This document shows, one piece after another, positions 11,512 to 24,189 of a stretch of 64,000 nt of DNA. The position numbers were made by a program, and so were the translations under genes. The notes under the pieces are model-generated. The model was given only the letters and a program-made list of their open reading frames with translations, did not search any database and had not been told where the DNA came from. The stretch comes from Hevea brasiliensis. Taxonomy: Eukaryota > Streptophyta > Magnoliopsida > Malpighiales > Euphorbiaceae. The stretch's first letter is position 1. Each line of letters begins with the position of its first letter. The stretch is from NCBI RefSeq assembly GCF_030052815.1, contig NC_079496.1:40201593-40265592 (forward strand), given 5' to 3'.

Positions 11512-14411
11512 GATAATATTTTATATGTACCTGATGCTTTTAAGAACATCATTTCTATATCTAGTTTGACTAGAAATGGCTATGAATTTCAGTTCACAGA
11601 TGATGTTTGCAATATTTATTTTGGAAATAAATATGTTGGTTCGGGTTACATGAATGATGGTCTTTATTATTTGGATAATAATGACAAACACAAATTGAAT
11701 GCAAGTGATCTAAAAGATTGCAATGCCATGGTGAAAACCAACTCAAGTTCAAAATACATTTGGCACTTAAGGTTATGTCATGTTGCAGAAGATAGGATTG
11801 CAAAACTGGAGAAAATGAGGATTCTATCCTCATTGGGCTCTGAGCCTACTCCAACTTGTGAATCTTGCCTTCAGGGCAAAATGACTAGATCACCCTTTGT
11901 TGGACAAGGGCTAAGAGCTGAAAATATTTTGGAGCTAATACATAGTGATGTATGTGGTCCATTTAAAGAAATGGCTAGAGGGGGTTTTCATTATTTTATT
12001 ACCTTTACTGATGATAAATCAATGTTTGGGTATTTGTATTTGATGAAATACAAACATGAATCCTTTGAAAAGTTTAAAGAATTTAAATCTAAAGTAGAAA
12101 ATCAAACAGGAAAGAGTATTAAAGCTCTTCGATCAGATCATGGAGGTGAATATTTGAGTACTGAATTTGATGAATACTTGAGAGAGCATGGCATTGTTTC
12201 TCAGCTGACTCCTCCAGGAACGCCACAGCTGAATGGTGTATCTGAAAGGAGAAATCGTACCCTATTGGATATGGTACGTAGTATGATGAGCTATACTGAT
12301 ATGCCAATCTTCTTTTAGGGATTTGCATTAGAATCAGCTTGGTATATTCTGAATAGGATTCCATCAAAATCAGTTTCTTCCACACCTTATGAGATATGGC
12401 ATGGAAGAAAACCAAGTCTTAAGCATGTTAAGATTTGGGGTTGTCCAGCTTATATCAAAAAGCTGAACACTGATAAATTGGAGACCAGATCAGAAAAAGG
12501 TCGATTTGTTGGATATCCAAAAGATAGTTTTGGATATTATTTTTATTTGCCTATTTCACAAAAGGTTGTGATAAGTAGAGATGCCACATTTCTTGAACAA
12601 CAGTTTGTTCAAGAAGGAGGCAAAGGAAGGCAAATAGAGTTAGAATTGGAGAATTCTGACCAACCAACAGATCAGATAGATATAAATCCATCTAGTCAAC
12701 CTATACCCGTTGATGAAACATCTACAGCTGTTCCTCGTAGAACAACCAGGGTATCTCATCCACCAGTGAGATATGGTTTTTTTCATGAAGAAGAACAAGA
12801 GTTGTCTACTCATGAAGAAGTAGATCATGGAGATGATCCAGTTACCTATGAAGAAGCTATATCAGATATAGACTCTTCAAAATGGATTGATGCTATGAAA
12901 TCCGAAATTGATTCCATGTATAAGAATCAAGTTTGGGATCTTGTTGACCCACCTGAAGGTATTGTACCTATAGGGAACAAATGGATTTTCAAGAAGAAAA
13001 TTGGTTTTGATGGAAAGGTAGAGACCTATAAGGCAAGGCTAGTAGCAAAAGGGTTTCGCCAAAGGCAAGGAATCGACTATGAGGAGACTTTCTCGCCTGT
13101 TGCCATGCTTAAATCAATTAGGATTTTATTAGCAATAGCTGCATACTATGATTATGAGATTTGGCAGATGGATGTCAAAACAGCTTTTCTCAATGGATAC
13201 ATTGAAGAAAACATTTTCATGGAACAACCTAGGGGTTTTGAATCCCAAGATGGTTCCAAGGTATGCAAGCTAAAGCGATCCATTTATGGGTTGAAACAAC
13301 CTTCGAGGAGTTGGAACATCCATTTTGATGAAGCCATTAAATCCTTTGGTTTTATCAAAAATGAGGATGAGCCATGTGTATATAAGAAGGTTAGTGACAG
13401 TGCTATCACTTTCCTTGTCTTATATGTGGATGACATATTGTTGATGGGTAATGACACAGGTATGTTGACAACTATAAAGGTATGGTTGTCAAATACATTC
13501 TCCATGAAAGACTTAGGGGAGGCAACCTATATTCTTAAGATTCGCATCTATAGAGATAGAGCGAAAAGAATAATTGGTTTATCCCAAAGTCTATACTTGG
13601 AAAAGGTGTTAAAGAGGTTAAACATGCTTGATTCCAAGAGAGGATTGTTACTAGTGAGACATGGTATCCATCTTTCTAAAGTGATGTCTCCAAAGACACC
13701 TGAAGAAAGAGATAAGATGGCCAGGATTCCATATGCTTCGGCTATTGGAAGTTTAATGTATGCAATGTTATGTACTAGGCCGGATATCGCATATGTTGTT
13801 AGTTTGACTAGCAGGTATCAATCCAATCCAGGTTTGGAACACTGGATAGCTGTCAACAATATCCTTAAGTACTTGAGAAGAACTAAGGATTTATTCTTGA
13901 TTTATGGAGGTGGAGACTTGCAGTTGGATGGTTATACTGATTCTGATTTCCAATCAGATATCGATGATAGAAAGTCTACCTCTGGATATGTGTTCATTTG
14001 TAATGGAGGTGCAGTCAGTTGGAAGAGTTCCAAACAGAGCACGACTGCAGATTCCACTACAGAGGCTGAGTAAATTGCTGCATCAGATGCTGCAAAGAAA
14101 GCTGTTTGGATAAAGAAGTTCATGACATAACTTACAGTAGTTCCTTCCATTGAGTCAACAGTTCCACTACACTGTGACAACAATGGAGCAGTCATACAGG
14201 TTAAGGAACTAAGGTCTCACCCAAAATCCAAACACATAGAAAGGCACTACCACATTATCAGATATATAGTTGGGCAAGGCGATATAGCCATGCAGAAAAA
14301 TAACATCAGCTGAAAAATCCAGCTGATCCATTCACTAAGCCTATGTCACAGACTCAGTTAGACCGACATCTTGAGAAGATAGGTCTAAGATATTATAATG
14401 AATGGCTCTAG
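11507..14411 (+). pseudogene. gag-pol: Copia pol: integrase, reverse transcriptase, RNase H (3' part of split gag-pol)
   Basis: The frame resumes right after the solo LTR. In order: the end of protease; a GAG-pre-integrase/HHCC zinc region (H-L-R-L-C-H near 11761, C-E-S-C near 11860); the integrase core with H-S-D, D-H-G-G-E-Y and S-E-R-R-N motifs; RT with Y-V-D-D in the 13410-13445 region; and RNase H with D-S-D near 13940. RT copies RNA to DNA, RNase H degrades the RNA, and integrase inserts the DNA. In-frame stops lie at 12316-12318 (TAG, C-terminal side of the integrase core), 14071-14073 (TAA), 14128-14130 (TAA) and 14311-14313. A frameshift near 14300 puts the last about 30 codons, ending TAG 14409-14411, in another frame. 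Most of the open frame survives, so decay is moderate. Confidence 0.93.
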
Positions 14412-14425
14412 TGCTAGTGGGAGAT
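14412..14425 (+). other. Copia polypurine tract region
   Basis: The short purine-rich stretch AGTGGGAGATT precedes the 3' LTR start at 14426, as expected for the plus-strand primer. It directly follows the pol stop. Confidence 0.7.
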
Positions 14426-14544
14426 TGTTAGTAGTATGCCCTAGAGCATATCATTTAGTATGTATCTTGTATATATTTTTATTAATAAAAGGCATTTCCA
14501 CTTTTCCGTTTACATAATATATTTATGTGTAATAGAAAAGGTCC
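14426..14544 (+). repeat. Copia 3' LTR, first 119 bp only
   Basis: It begins TGTTAGTAGTATGCC right after the polypurine tract and includes a TATA-like run (from 14470). At 14545 the sequence changes to the interior of a family B LTR without any LTR start. The join is therefore a deletion or recombination breakpoint, not a clean insertion. Confidence 0.8.
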
Positions 14545-17340
14545 TTTGCACTTTGGATGGAAATTTATGAATTGTAGGACACTTTGGTATTGAGGAAGCT
14601 TTTCCGCAGCCTTGGGATTCTTGGATAAATGTATGTGTTCATGAAGGTGTTGGCAGAAATATTGACATTAAGGTTGATGGATATGTATATAGATTGATTG
14701 TGTAAAGTGTATGTAAGAACTAGTAAGGTTTAGGTGTATATGTTATTGTATTTAGACTTTGTAAATGTGAGTTTTAATTGGTGTATTAAGGATGGTTGTA
14801 ATCTGCCCAAAGTGATGTTAATGTAAAGTGGAATATGGTTTTGGTAATGAACCAAAACAGAATTGGGAAGGGAAGTGGACATATAGTAATGTAAGTGTGT
14901 AATTGAGGTATGTTTAAGCAAGGTAATTAAGGGCAGTATGCATTTTAGCCTATAACTTTAAATGTATAACTTCAATTGGTATGAGACCAATTGGAGGTGA
15001 AACTAGGCACAAAATTTGCCAACTTTCATTGAGAAAGCACACCAAAATTCTGCTTGCAAGGTGACATGAAAAATGACCAATTCGGATTAAGTGTAATTGA
15101 AACCTGAAAACTGACCAATTGGGCAGAAGTTAGTGTTTAGGCCATAACTCACTCAAAACAGGTCCAATTAACCTGAAATTTTAACCATGAATAGCTAAGA
15201 CCCATACCTACAAGTCTTATGAAGACACCAAAGCCCAGAAATGACCAGAAGTAAGTCAAAAAGCTTGCACAAGTTCGGGTCCAAAAACTGGCCGAACCAA
15301 AGTTGACCAAATTGACCTAAAATTGACCTAATTTGATGCCATTTGACCAGCAATAGTATAATGACCATAACTTGGTCTACTTAACTCAGAATGACCTAAA
15401 ATTTTGCCCCGCGTTCCATAAGACATAGATCTACAAGTTTGTAGTTTTGACCGAAACCCGAAAACCGAGGGAACTAGGTCGTCCGGCTAGGTCAAAGTAG
15501 TATCCCAGAATCCAGCAAGTTGCATTAAAATGCACTAAACAAGGAAATGAGTTTGGTAAAACGTACCAACCCTAAAACCCTATCGAATGTGACATATTAA
15601 TGACACTAAAACCTAATTTATCTAAAACGCATTGAGGGTTGGTATATTAGGTGATTGAGCAAATAATAGCCTTCAGTGAATTAATTATCGAACATTATCG
15701 TTAGAGACAATTTAATTTAGTACTGAAACACTTCAAATTGTGTTTCTCAGTTACCAAAGACTCAGGAAAAAGGAAGGAAACACTGAGTCCAGACCAGGAG
15801 ACAATTATCAGAGGTTTGTGCACAACTAGTTTTCAACTGATTTTACTCTGAATAAGATTTCATATGATTAATTGTATGTTATTGATTTAAATTGTGTTTG
15901 TGCACAATAGTATTTCTTTTGAATTTTTCAATTGAAATGAATTATGACTATTTGTACATTATTGTTTTAAATTGTGGAAATGTGTTTGAATGGATATTTA
16001 TTGCTTGAAAAGCATTGTAAATGATTTGATGGATGCTATTTATTTAAAAGCACTGTAAACGGTTTTTGTGGAAATTAAAGATAATTATGAATTGTGTTGC
16101 CATTTTGTGAATGAAATTATAACTTTGGAAATTTATTGGATTCTCACGAATCATTTGAATAAAGTGTTTGGAATTGATTTTGTGTTTACACTTAGCATGA
16201 CAGTATCATATCATTCCTTCTCCTTTTATGGGGTTGTGATCGTTTATTTTCCTTCTCCATTTATGGAGTCGTGATCGTTTATTTTTCTCCCTCTCTGGTT
16301 TACCAGTTGAGGTGATCGAATGAGTACTCATTTTATAGCTAGCTCCCTTCCTCATTGATTTCGATTAGTGGGGTTGTGATTGCTTTGTCGTGGTATACAA
16401 CGCGGCATTGATCGGAAATTTGTGTCATGGCTTAAGTTGTGAATGAATTGGCAACACTGTATTCTTAACTTATTCGACTAAATTGTGTTGTTATGCGATT
16501 TGATAATTTGTGAAATGAAGTTTAAATTCTTATTGACATTTACTATCTTTCGAATTTAACTATGTTTTGATTATTGAGATTTATTGTGATATTGTGTTAA
16601 ATTCCTTATGACAGTATTGTCTTGAATTTAACTATGGTTTTTAAGTATCCACTATTTATTTGAATTATGAATTGTGATTTAAATTTGTATTTAGTTAATG
16701 TTGTGCACCACTGAGACATTGTCTCAAATGACTTTTTCTTTATCATGCCGCAGTGGCAATGAGACTAGGCTGCTAGTACCTCTAGCGAGAGACTACCGGG
16801 TATAATGAGTATACCAATATTTTGTATTTTGTAATGTAATGTATGTTCACTGTATGTACATATTGTTTTTGATTTTGAGCAGTTGTAAATTAAAATTGTA
16901 CATTGGAGTTGTAAAGTAAATTATGAGATATTTTGACTTGTAAAAATTGTATTATATTTTCTCTATCTCAGTCCTTGAAAAATTACTGTGAATTTGACTT
17001 GAGAAATGTGTTGTGTTGAGAAAAATGTTGAAGTTGAGATTTGGAAATTTATTGAAGTGCTTTTTACAGGTTTTCTGAAGAACTGTTTTATCCAAAATAT
17101 AGATGGCACTCTGCCAAAATTTTTACAGAAATTCCAAATAATTCAAATGTGTTAGTTCTATCACTTCAGTTCAAAAAGGTTTTTAACACCTGTAAATAGT
17201 GTTCACCACTGTAAAAGAAGTAAGAAAAGTTTTTAAAATCCCTTGTAGTGTATTTAATGGATTATCAGTAGACGGAGTTGGTAATTCATTAGGTATACTA
17301 CGGGATCATGTTATGCCTTACAGAGGGGTAGGGTGTGACA
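14545..17340 (+). repeat. 5' LTR of B-2, missing its first 1.1 kb
   Basis: It is colinear with the 3' LTR from about 21005 onward and ends GGGTGTGACA at 17340, directly before the spacer and primer site. It retains the 853 bp (15122-15974) that the 3' LTR has lost. It contains repeated modules (near 15023, 15217, 15415) and a CTGAGAC/GTCTCA stem at 16711-16726; the second stem of the double hairpin is degraded here. No gene is seen. Confidence 0.88.
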
Positions 17341-17348
17341 TGTTTTAG

Positions 17349-17360
17349 TGGTATCAGAGC
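17349..17360 (+). other. Primer-binding site of B-2
   Basis: TGGTATCAGAGC lies 8 bases after the LTR end and is complementary to initiator tRNA-Met. Confidence 0.92.
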
Positions 17361-17530
17361 AAATTTTTTAAATTCTATTTTCACCTGTTATTTGAATATC
17401 CTTTCTTCATAGTACAACTGCTCAACATCATTGTTTGATACATACAGTACATTACATTATAAATATGCACTAACGGGAGGAAATCTCCTTGTGTTATTGG
17501 TTCAGGAGATCTAAAATCCTCACATTGACT

Positions 17531-18991
17531 ATGGAAGAGGGTGATCGTTCAGTCGATCAATCTATTGAGGCTGAGGTACAAGGGGATGCCCCAGGCCTAC
17601 ATAATGTTAGTGGTTCAGCAGCACCAGCCCCTGCAGTACCGCAGTTTCCTGCTCAGTTCGCTCAGCAGATGGCTGCAATGTTCCAACAAATGGCTGGTAA
17701 TGTGCCTACTCAAGTCCCAATACAGACACTAGTGGTACAACCACAATCTCCTACTAGGCAGTATGACAAATTGATGAAGTATGGGGCTACAGAGTTTAAA
17801 GGGACAGTAGATCCTCTAGAAGCTGAACAATGGTTAGAGAGGATGGATAGGGTGTTCAAGAAGCTATATTGTACAGAAGAGCTCAGATTTGAATACTCAG
17901 TGTCCTTACTACAGGGGGATGCTTATGACTGGTGGAAAACCATTCCCCACAGTCTGGTAGAACCTGCAGTGCTAACATGGAATGACTTTCTCAGGGAATT
18001 CAGACAGAAATATGTCCCTGATGCTTATGTAGACAAGAAGTTACAAGAATTCCTTAGTTTGAAATAGGGGAGCAGATCAGTGGCTGAGTATGAAAGAGAA
18101 TTTTCCCGCCTGAGCCATTATGCAGTAAGTTTACTTGCTACCAGCAGGGAGAGATGCAAGAGGTTTGAAACTGGCTTGAAGCCCAGTATCAGATTACAAG
18201 TAGTCAGCTTCAAACACACTAACTTCTCTGAACTTGTTTCTCAAGCTCTAGAGTTAGAAAGAATTGAGTCTGAAGCTGCTCCTGAGAAAAAGAGATCAGA
18301 GAAGACAGAGAAAGAGGGAAAATCAGAGAACGAGTTCGGTGGTCCCACTGGAAAGAGGAAGAACTATGAGGGACACAGTAGAGGTGGCAAGAAGTCTGGT
18401 AGGGGAAGACATTCAGGACAGAAACCTCCTCTATCTGGTCAGCAAAGTACCGGAGGTTCCTACCATTCCCGCCAATATGAAAATTGTGGAAGATATCATG
18501 GTGGGATATGCTACAAGGCTATTGGAGCCTGTTAAAACTGTGGAGGCACAGGACATTTTGCCAAGGACTGCACCAGTAGCCGCAGAGTTGGACCACCTCC
18601 TACTACTGCAAAAGGGTCGATTGAGCCACGTCACGTAAGCTCACAACCACCTAGCAGAGGTAGAGGCAGGGGTAGAGGTAGCCCAGCAGGCAGCCAAGGC
18701 ACGGTAAAACATTCAGAGCAAGACAGTGCTCCGGTCAGAGTCTATGCAATGAGACAGAGGGAAGAGGCCGAGACATCTGACGTTGTGGCTGGTACCTTCT
18801 CAACTTTTAACCAAGATGTGTTTGTGTTATTTGATCCGGGTTCTACCCATTCTTATGTGAGTGCTAGCATCATTGATTGCATTGCTGTTCCATGTACAAA
18901 AATGGACTTTGAGGTGCTAGTAACAAGTCCGCTAGAACAGGAGGTCAGGGAAATAAATTTTGATACATTAGTGATTAGTCCTTTAGGATAG
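17531..18991 (+). pseudogene. gag: gag and protease of B-2 (two internal stops)
   Basis: The start at 17531 (M-E-E-G-D-R) is preferred over the upstream ATG at 17489 because the same start residues occur in A-2 and D. One frame runs to 18991 with stops at 18065-18067 (TAG) and 18533-18535 (TAA). The gag domain has E-Q-W-L-E-R-M-D and G-D-A-Y-D-W-W motifs (about 17825-17940). A basic, glycine-rich region leads to a CCHC knuckle (18530-18571) whose second codon is the TAA stop. The protease motif is D-P-G-S-T-H-S (from 18833) instead of D-S-G; D-P-G also occurs in element D. The frame ends soon after protease, where homology with A-2 and D stops. Confidence 0.9.
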
Positions 18992-19880
18992 GGATTGTGA
19001 TAATAATTGAAATTAGTTTTGGAAGAGTTCATCGGCGAAAAGTATTTCCTGACACACCATAAATTATAAAGCTAATTGGCAAGCCTATTTAATGTAAAGC
19101 AAGAAGTTACAGTAATAGAATTGCTCTAGATGAAGGCAGAGATGTTACTGTTAGTAATTGTTAATGGATATTGTAATCAGAATAAGTTCGGATATCAGTG
19201 AATTCGAAAAGGACAAAGGATAGGAAAGTTTGATCTATTGGGATGTATTGTAGTAACTATGCAATGTTCTTGATTGTTTATACTGTAAACTGCGGATTAC
19301 AGTACTAACTTGAGATTATTGTGTAGAGCTACGTACTATTTGATAGTACACCTAGATGAGGATAGTTGCCAATGGCATCTGTTTTTGTATAGTTATGCCA
19401 GGACATAATTTAATTGTTAGAAATAAGTTTGAAAATCCTACTTAGGGATCTAAAACTCAAAAGTTAGAATATCGAAAGGTTATAGTTCGGTACAAAAGAA
19501 AGTAAGTTATAAAATATTGACAGATAAAAAGAGTTATGGAAGTAGAGATTTGAACAGTTGATTCATATATAACAATGAAATATTACTAATGTGAGGAAGA
19601 CTATGGACCAGAATGGTCAGAGGACCAATGACTGATGAATGATTCTAACACGACCTCAAGGGTCATTCAAGAAGGAACATGAATCGAAATATTAGACAGG
19701 ACAATAGTAAGAGGAGATTAGTGTTATACAAACAAATTAAACGTTGTATTAGATTGTTAAAAGTCTTATACAAATTTGAGGAAAAGAATATTATTCGATC
19801 GTATAAAAAGGGAAAAAAAAATAAACGTATGACTATTGTAAGATGACTATTGGGTAAAATTTCGTGGACGAAATTTATTT
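18992..19880 (+). other. Non-coding interior of B-2
   Basis: About 0.9 kb between the gag-protease remnant and the polypurine tract has no coding frame of note and no similarity I can see to the RT, RNase H or integrase of A-2 or D. It is AT- and purine-rich. The last 25 bases contain the AAATTTCGTGGACGAAATTT inverted repeat (from about 19858) that precedes the polypurine tract in the other families. Confidence 0.7.
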
Positions 19881-19894
19881 AAGGGGGGGAGAAT
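19881..19894 (+). other. Polypurine tract of B-2
   Basis: AAGGGGGGGAGAA sits directly before the 3' LTR start at 19895 and is the expected plus-strand primer. Confidence 0.88.
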
Positions 19895-22800
19895 TGTAAC
19901 ACCCCTAAGTTTGGTAGTGCGTTTTGCTGCCCCGGTGACCAGTGTTGTCCGGACAGCTAGGATGCCTAGAACTATACTTCGTTATGAGTGACGAGACATA
20001 AAATAATGAAATACAAGAAAAGAAAATACAAGAAAAACAAAGGAAAAATAATAGCAAAGAAATGTAATCAAGTTAAGCGAGCCGGGAACCCTAGCGATGG
20101 GGGACCGCACCGGGAAGTCACGGCGTGGACCGTTGACTAGCCCTGGACTGCGGGGAACCCTGGAAAACATTTTTAGGACTTAAATAGACCCTTATAGAAG
20201 AATAAATATCATTAGGAAGATCAAAGAAAAATTAAATAATTAGTACAAAGAAAAGTGAGAAATCGAAAAACAGACAAAACCCGGTGTTACCGAAAAATCG
20301 GGAATGCAACCCGAACAGGGGCATTATGGTCATTTGACATCCCGAATTGTCTTTTGACCTAAATGTCCATTAAAAATAAATAATATTACACTTAGAAAAT
20401 AAAATGAAAAATTAATTTGGTGGTACCTAAAGTAAATAACAAAAATTAAGAGTTTAATGTGGAATAAGTGGAAATTAAACATATTATATGATTTAAAGTA
20501 AGTAAGTGGACCACTAAGAATTATAAAATGAATTAAAAATAAGCATAAGTGGGCAGATTGCTCCACTAAAATATCATCTTCAACATTAGAAACCTCCATT
20601 GCCGTGAAGGAAAAGCTCCCAAAACCTCCATGGCCGTTTCTCTTCAAGCTTCATGCACTCCTCCATTTCAACTCCAATCACTTAGATAGCTTCATTAAAG
20701 ATTGTCTACACATCATAAGGAAGAGCTTGATACCAAAATCAAAAAGTTTAATCAAGGTTTGGCAAGTTCCAACCATAAGGTAAGTTTGTATTTTGGAAGA
20801 TTGCTTTGTTAAACTTTGTGTTCATGTTATGGGTGTTGGTTTTGTGAAGAAAATTTTCAAGTTTGAAGAGTTATTGAGATGTCCATTTTGGACAGCCATG
20901 GAGTTATGTATTTGATGAAATATTTGTGCATATATTTGATGAGAAATTATGTTGGTTATGGTGATTTAATGTCCTAGTAAATTATTCCACATGTATATGG
21001 TGAATTTTGCACTTTGGATGGAAATTTATGAATTGTAGGACACTTTGGTGTTGAGGAAGCTTTTCGGCGGCCTTGGGATTCTTGGATAAATGTATGTGTT
21101 CATGAAGGTGTTGGTAGAAATATTGACATTAAGGTTGATGGATATGTATATAGATTGATTGTGTAAAGTGTATGTAAGAACTAGTAAGGTTTAGGTGTAT
21201 ATGTGATTGTATTTAGACTTTGTAAATGTGAGTTTTAATTGGTGTATTAAGGATGGTTGTAATCTGCCCAAAGTGATGTTAATGTAAAGTGGAATATGAT
21301 TTTGGTAATGAACCAAAACAGAATTGGTAAGGGAAGTGGACATATAGTAATGTAAGTGTGTAATTGAGGTATGTTTAAGCAAGGTAATTAAGGGCAGTAT
21401 GCATTTTAGCCTATAACTTTAAATGTGTAACTTCAATTGGTATGAGACCAATTGGAGGTGAAACTAGGCACAAAATGTGCCAACTTTCATTGAGAAAGCA
21501 CACCAAAATTCTGCTTGCAAGGTGACACGAAAAATGACCAATTCGGATTAAGTGTAATTGAAACCTGAATACTGACCAATTGTGGAAATGTGTTTGAATG
21601 GATATTTATTGCTTGAAAAGCATTATAAATGATTTGATGGATATTATTGATTGAAAAGCACTGTAAACGGTTTTTGTGGAAATTAAAGATAATTATGAAT
21701 TGTGTTGCCATTTTGTGAATGAAATTATAACTTTGGAAATTTATTAGATTCTCATGAATCATTTGAATAAAGTGTTTGGAATTGATTTTGTGTTCACACT
21801 TAGCATGACAGTATCGTATCATTCCTTCTCCTTTTATGGGGTTGTGATCGTTTATTTTCCTTCTCCATTTATGTAGTCGTGATCGTTTATTTTTCTCCCT
21901 CTCTGGTTTACCAGTTGAGGTGATCGGATGAGTACTCATTATATAGCTAGCTCCCTTCCTCATTGATTTCGATTAGTGGGGTTGTGATTGCTTTGTCGTC
22001 GTGTACAACACGGCATTGATAGGAAATTTATGTCATGGCTTAAGTTGTGAATGAATTGGCAACACTGTATTCTTAACTTATTCGACTAAATTGTGTTGTT
22101 ATGCGATTTGATAATTTGTGAAATGAAGTTTAAATTCTTATTCACATTTACTATCTTTCGAATTTAACTATGTTTTGATTATTGAGATTTATTGTGATAT
22201 TGTGTTAAATTCCTTATGACAGTATTGTCTTGAATTTAACTATGGTTTTTAAGTATCCACTATTTATTTGAATTATGAATTGTGATTTAAATTTGTATTT
22301 AGTTAATGTTGTGCACCACTGAGACATTGTCTCGTGATAGCTTTATTCTTTGTCGCAGTGAGGCAGACAGTGAGCAGGCAGACTAGGCTGCTAGTACCTC
22401 TAGCGAGAGACTACCGGGTATAATGAGTATACCAATATTTTGTATTTTGTAATGTAATGTATGTTCACTGTATGTATATATTGTTTTTTATTTTGAGCAG
22501 TTGTAAATTAAAATTGTACATTGGAGTTGTAAAGTAAATTATGAGATATTTTGACTTGTAAAAATTGTATTATATTTTCTCTATCTCAGTCCTTGAAAAA
22601 TTACTGTGAATTTGACTTGAGAAATGTGTTGTGTTGAGAAAAATGTTGAAGTTGAGATTTGGAAATTTATTGAAGTGCTTTTCTGAGGTTTTACAAGAAG
22701 CTGTTTATCCAAAATATAGATGGCACTCTGCCAAAATTTTCTGAAATTCCAAATATTTCAAATGTGTTAGTTCTATCACTTGGTTCAAAAAGGTTTTTAA

Positions 22801-22954
22801 CACCTGTAAATAGTGCTCACCACTGTAAAAGAAGTAAGAAAAGTTTTTAAAATCCCTTGTAGTGTATTTAATGGATTATCAGTAGACGGAGTTGGTAATT
22901 CATTAGGTATACTACGGGATCATGTTATGCCTTACAGAGGGGTAGGGTGTGACA
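19895..22954 (+). repeat. 3' LTR of B-2 with an 853-bp internal deletion
   Basis: It starts TGTAACACCCC at 19895 and ends GGGTGTGACA at 22954. Compared with the 5' LTR it lacks the segment equivalent to 15122-15974. The join near 21584 falls on the shared word AATTG. The stem CTGAGAC-ATT-GTCTC is present near 22319. Sequence after 22954 changes to the Tat-like LTR. Antisense frames such as 21487-21963 are not considered coding. Confidence 0.9.
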
Positions 22955-23155
22955 TTCCTTGCCCTCGAATCCATCTTGTAAGGCAAGACCCTGATCCATT
23001 GGATTGAAAGAAGAAAGGACAGATGTTCTGAATGAAATCTCAACCCTCCATTTTGATTCTCTTTAATTCTCAGACGTCGGATTATGTCCTTTTGAATCTA
23101 AACCCTCTGTCTCCCCTGATGAGATCCTGACCCTTCATAAGGAGCACCCGTTCCC

Positions 23156-23163
23156 TATAAATA
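23156..23163 (+). promoter_or_regulatory. Putative TATA box of the Tat-like LTR
   Basis: TATAAATA is preceded by a C-rich stretch and followed by non-coding LTR sequence. It is the best TATA match in this LTR. A transcription start about 25-35 bp downstream is inferred. Confidence 0.5.
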
Positions 23164-24189
23164 CCTGCATGCAATGCTGTAGAAGGGATGGACAAAAAGG
23201 TGGTGGTGATTATAGTGGAAAGGCTCTGAAATTTGATTCTGTCTTGCTACTTTCATGGAATTGAGAAAACTTTAGAAACCAGTTTTCTTAAGTATCTCCA
23301 TTGAAGGAGTTTTGGACCCTAAAATTCTTCATTTTCAGTATCGGTTCATTACTCTGTGACACCATTTTTTTTGTTCAGTTTCATCTTCATCGCCCTAACG
23401 TCAGCATATTATTCTCCAAGGTTGACTTCATTCCGACCCAGTTACCGTCGCTTCAGCTCAACTGCATTCCGACCTAGTTCTCGTCACTTTGAAGTAAGCA
23501 TTAGTCCTTCGACCATCAGCTTTCAACTCTACAATATTTATGGTTCCAGAGTTAATTCAATAGCCTCAACCTCCCATAGGTAAGTGTCTAGACTATCATT
23601 TTGCTGAATGCTCGTGTTTTATTTTATCTGTTCTTATTCTTGAAAATTCTATTATGTTCAGTCGTACTTAAATCCCAACGTAGATTATTCAAGCAGATAG
23701 TTATTTCCTGAGTCTATTTCTTCTATTCATTCATAAGCTTTATTTATTTCTTCTTAGTTTTCATTTCCTTCGAAAATAGGTGTTCTGTTTAGGGGAAAAT
23801 TGTAGGTAACTTAAAAAAAAAATTGGTAACGTGAAAGTTTTCAAACAAATAAAAATAACAAAAGGCCGAATACCGAATAGTAGATCAGAGGAATAAGTTA
23901 TGAGGTCAGGCTATGAAACGAGCCCATAAGATAACATAATAGAGCGGGAATGGAGATGAGATCGAGTCCCGGACTAGTAACCAAAAGAGATCGGATATCG
24001 CCAGTCAAAGAGCTCTGATAAGGCGATCACATAGGAGATCGCCGAGAAGTTCGGTCTTATATCCACCCTCTAGTTATAAGGCATCAGTGGGTTAAGAGAA
24101 GCTTTGCGCGAGTTTCTGGCGCCTTCAGGCGCCAGAATCCTTAGTTCAAGGTCCTTACGATATGCGATCCTAACAAACACTTTCAGAGA

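Larger units (their letters stand above)
4380..14544 (+). mobile_element. Ty1-copia retrotransposon, interrupted by a solo LTR
   Basis: This is a plus-strand copia element with a 5' LTR remnant, primer site, 1.7-kb leader, gag-pol in copia order (gag, protease, integrase, RT, RNase H), polypurine tract and the first 119 bp of the 3' LTR. A 3996-bp family B solo LTR interrupts the protease-to-integrase region at 7511-11506. Both outer LTRs are truncated: the left by insertion of A-1, the right by a junction with B-2 at 14544/14545. The lineage was not assigned. Gag-pol carries internal stops, so the copy is inactive. Confidence 0.93.
14545..22954 (+). mobile_element. Family B gypsy element B-2, gag-only and truncated
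   Basis: A plus-strand element with a truncated 5' LTR (14545-17340), primer site, gag-protease remnant (17531-18991), about 0.9 kb of non-coding interior, polypurine tract and 3' LTR (19895-22954). No RT, RNase H or integrase is present. The overlapping parts of the two LTRs look nearly identical by eye, which suggests fairly recent insertion or gene conversion. The 5' LTR lacks about the first 1.1 kb. The element could only have moved with proteins from a related element. Confidence 0.9.

Noticed and set aside
18833..18841. D-P-G in place of D-S-G in protease as an inactivating mutation
   Set aside because: The same change is in element D, and I recall it in other plant gypsy elements, so it is probably a lineage variant.
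21487..21963. 158-codon antisense frame in the B-2 3' LTR
   Set aside because: It spans the deletion junction at about 21584, so it did not exist in the ancestral LTR. It has no recognisable domain.
23356..23583. 75-codon frame after a TATA box, with a hydrophobic start
   Set aside because: It lies inside the Tat-like LTR and contains a short tandem duplication. No family is recognised. It could be a leader ORF but is not supported.
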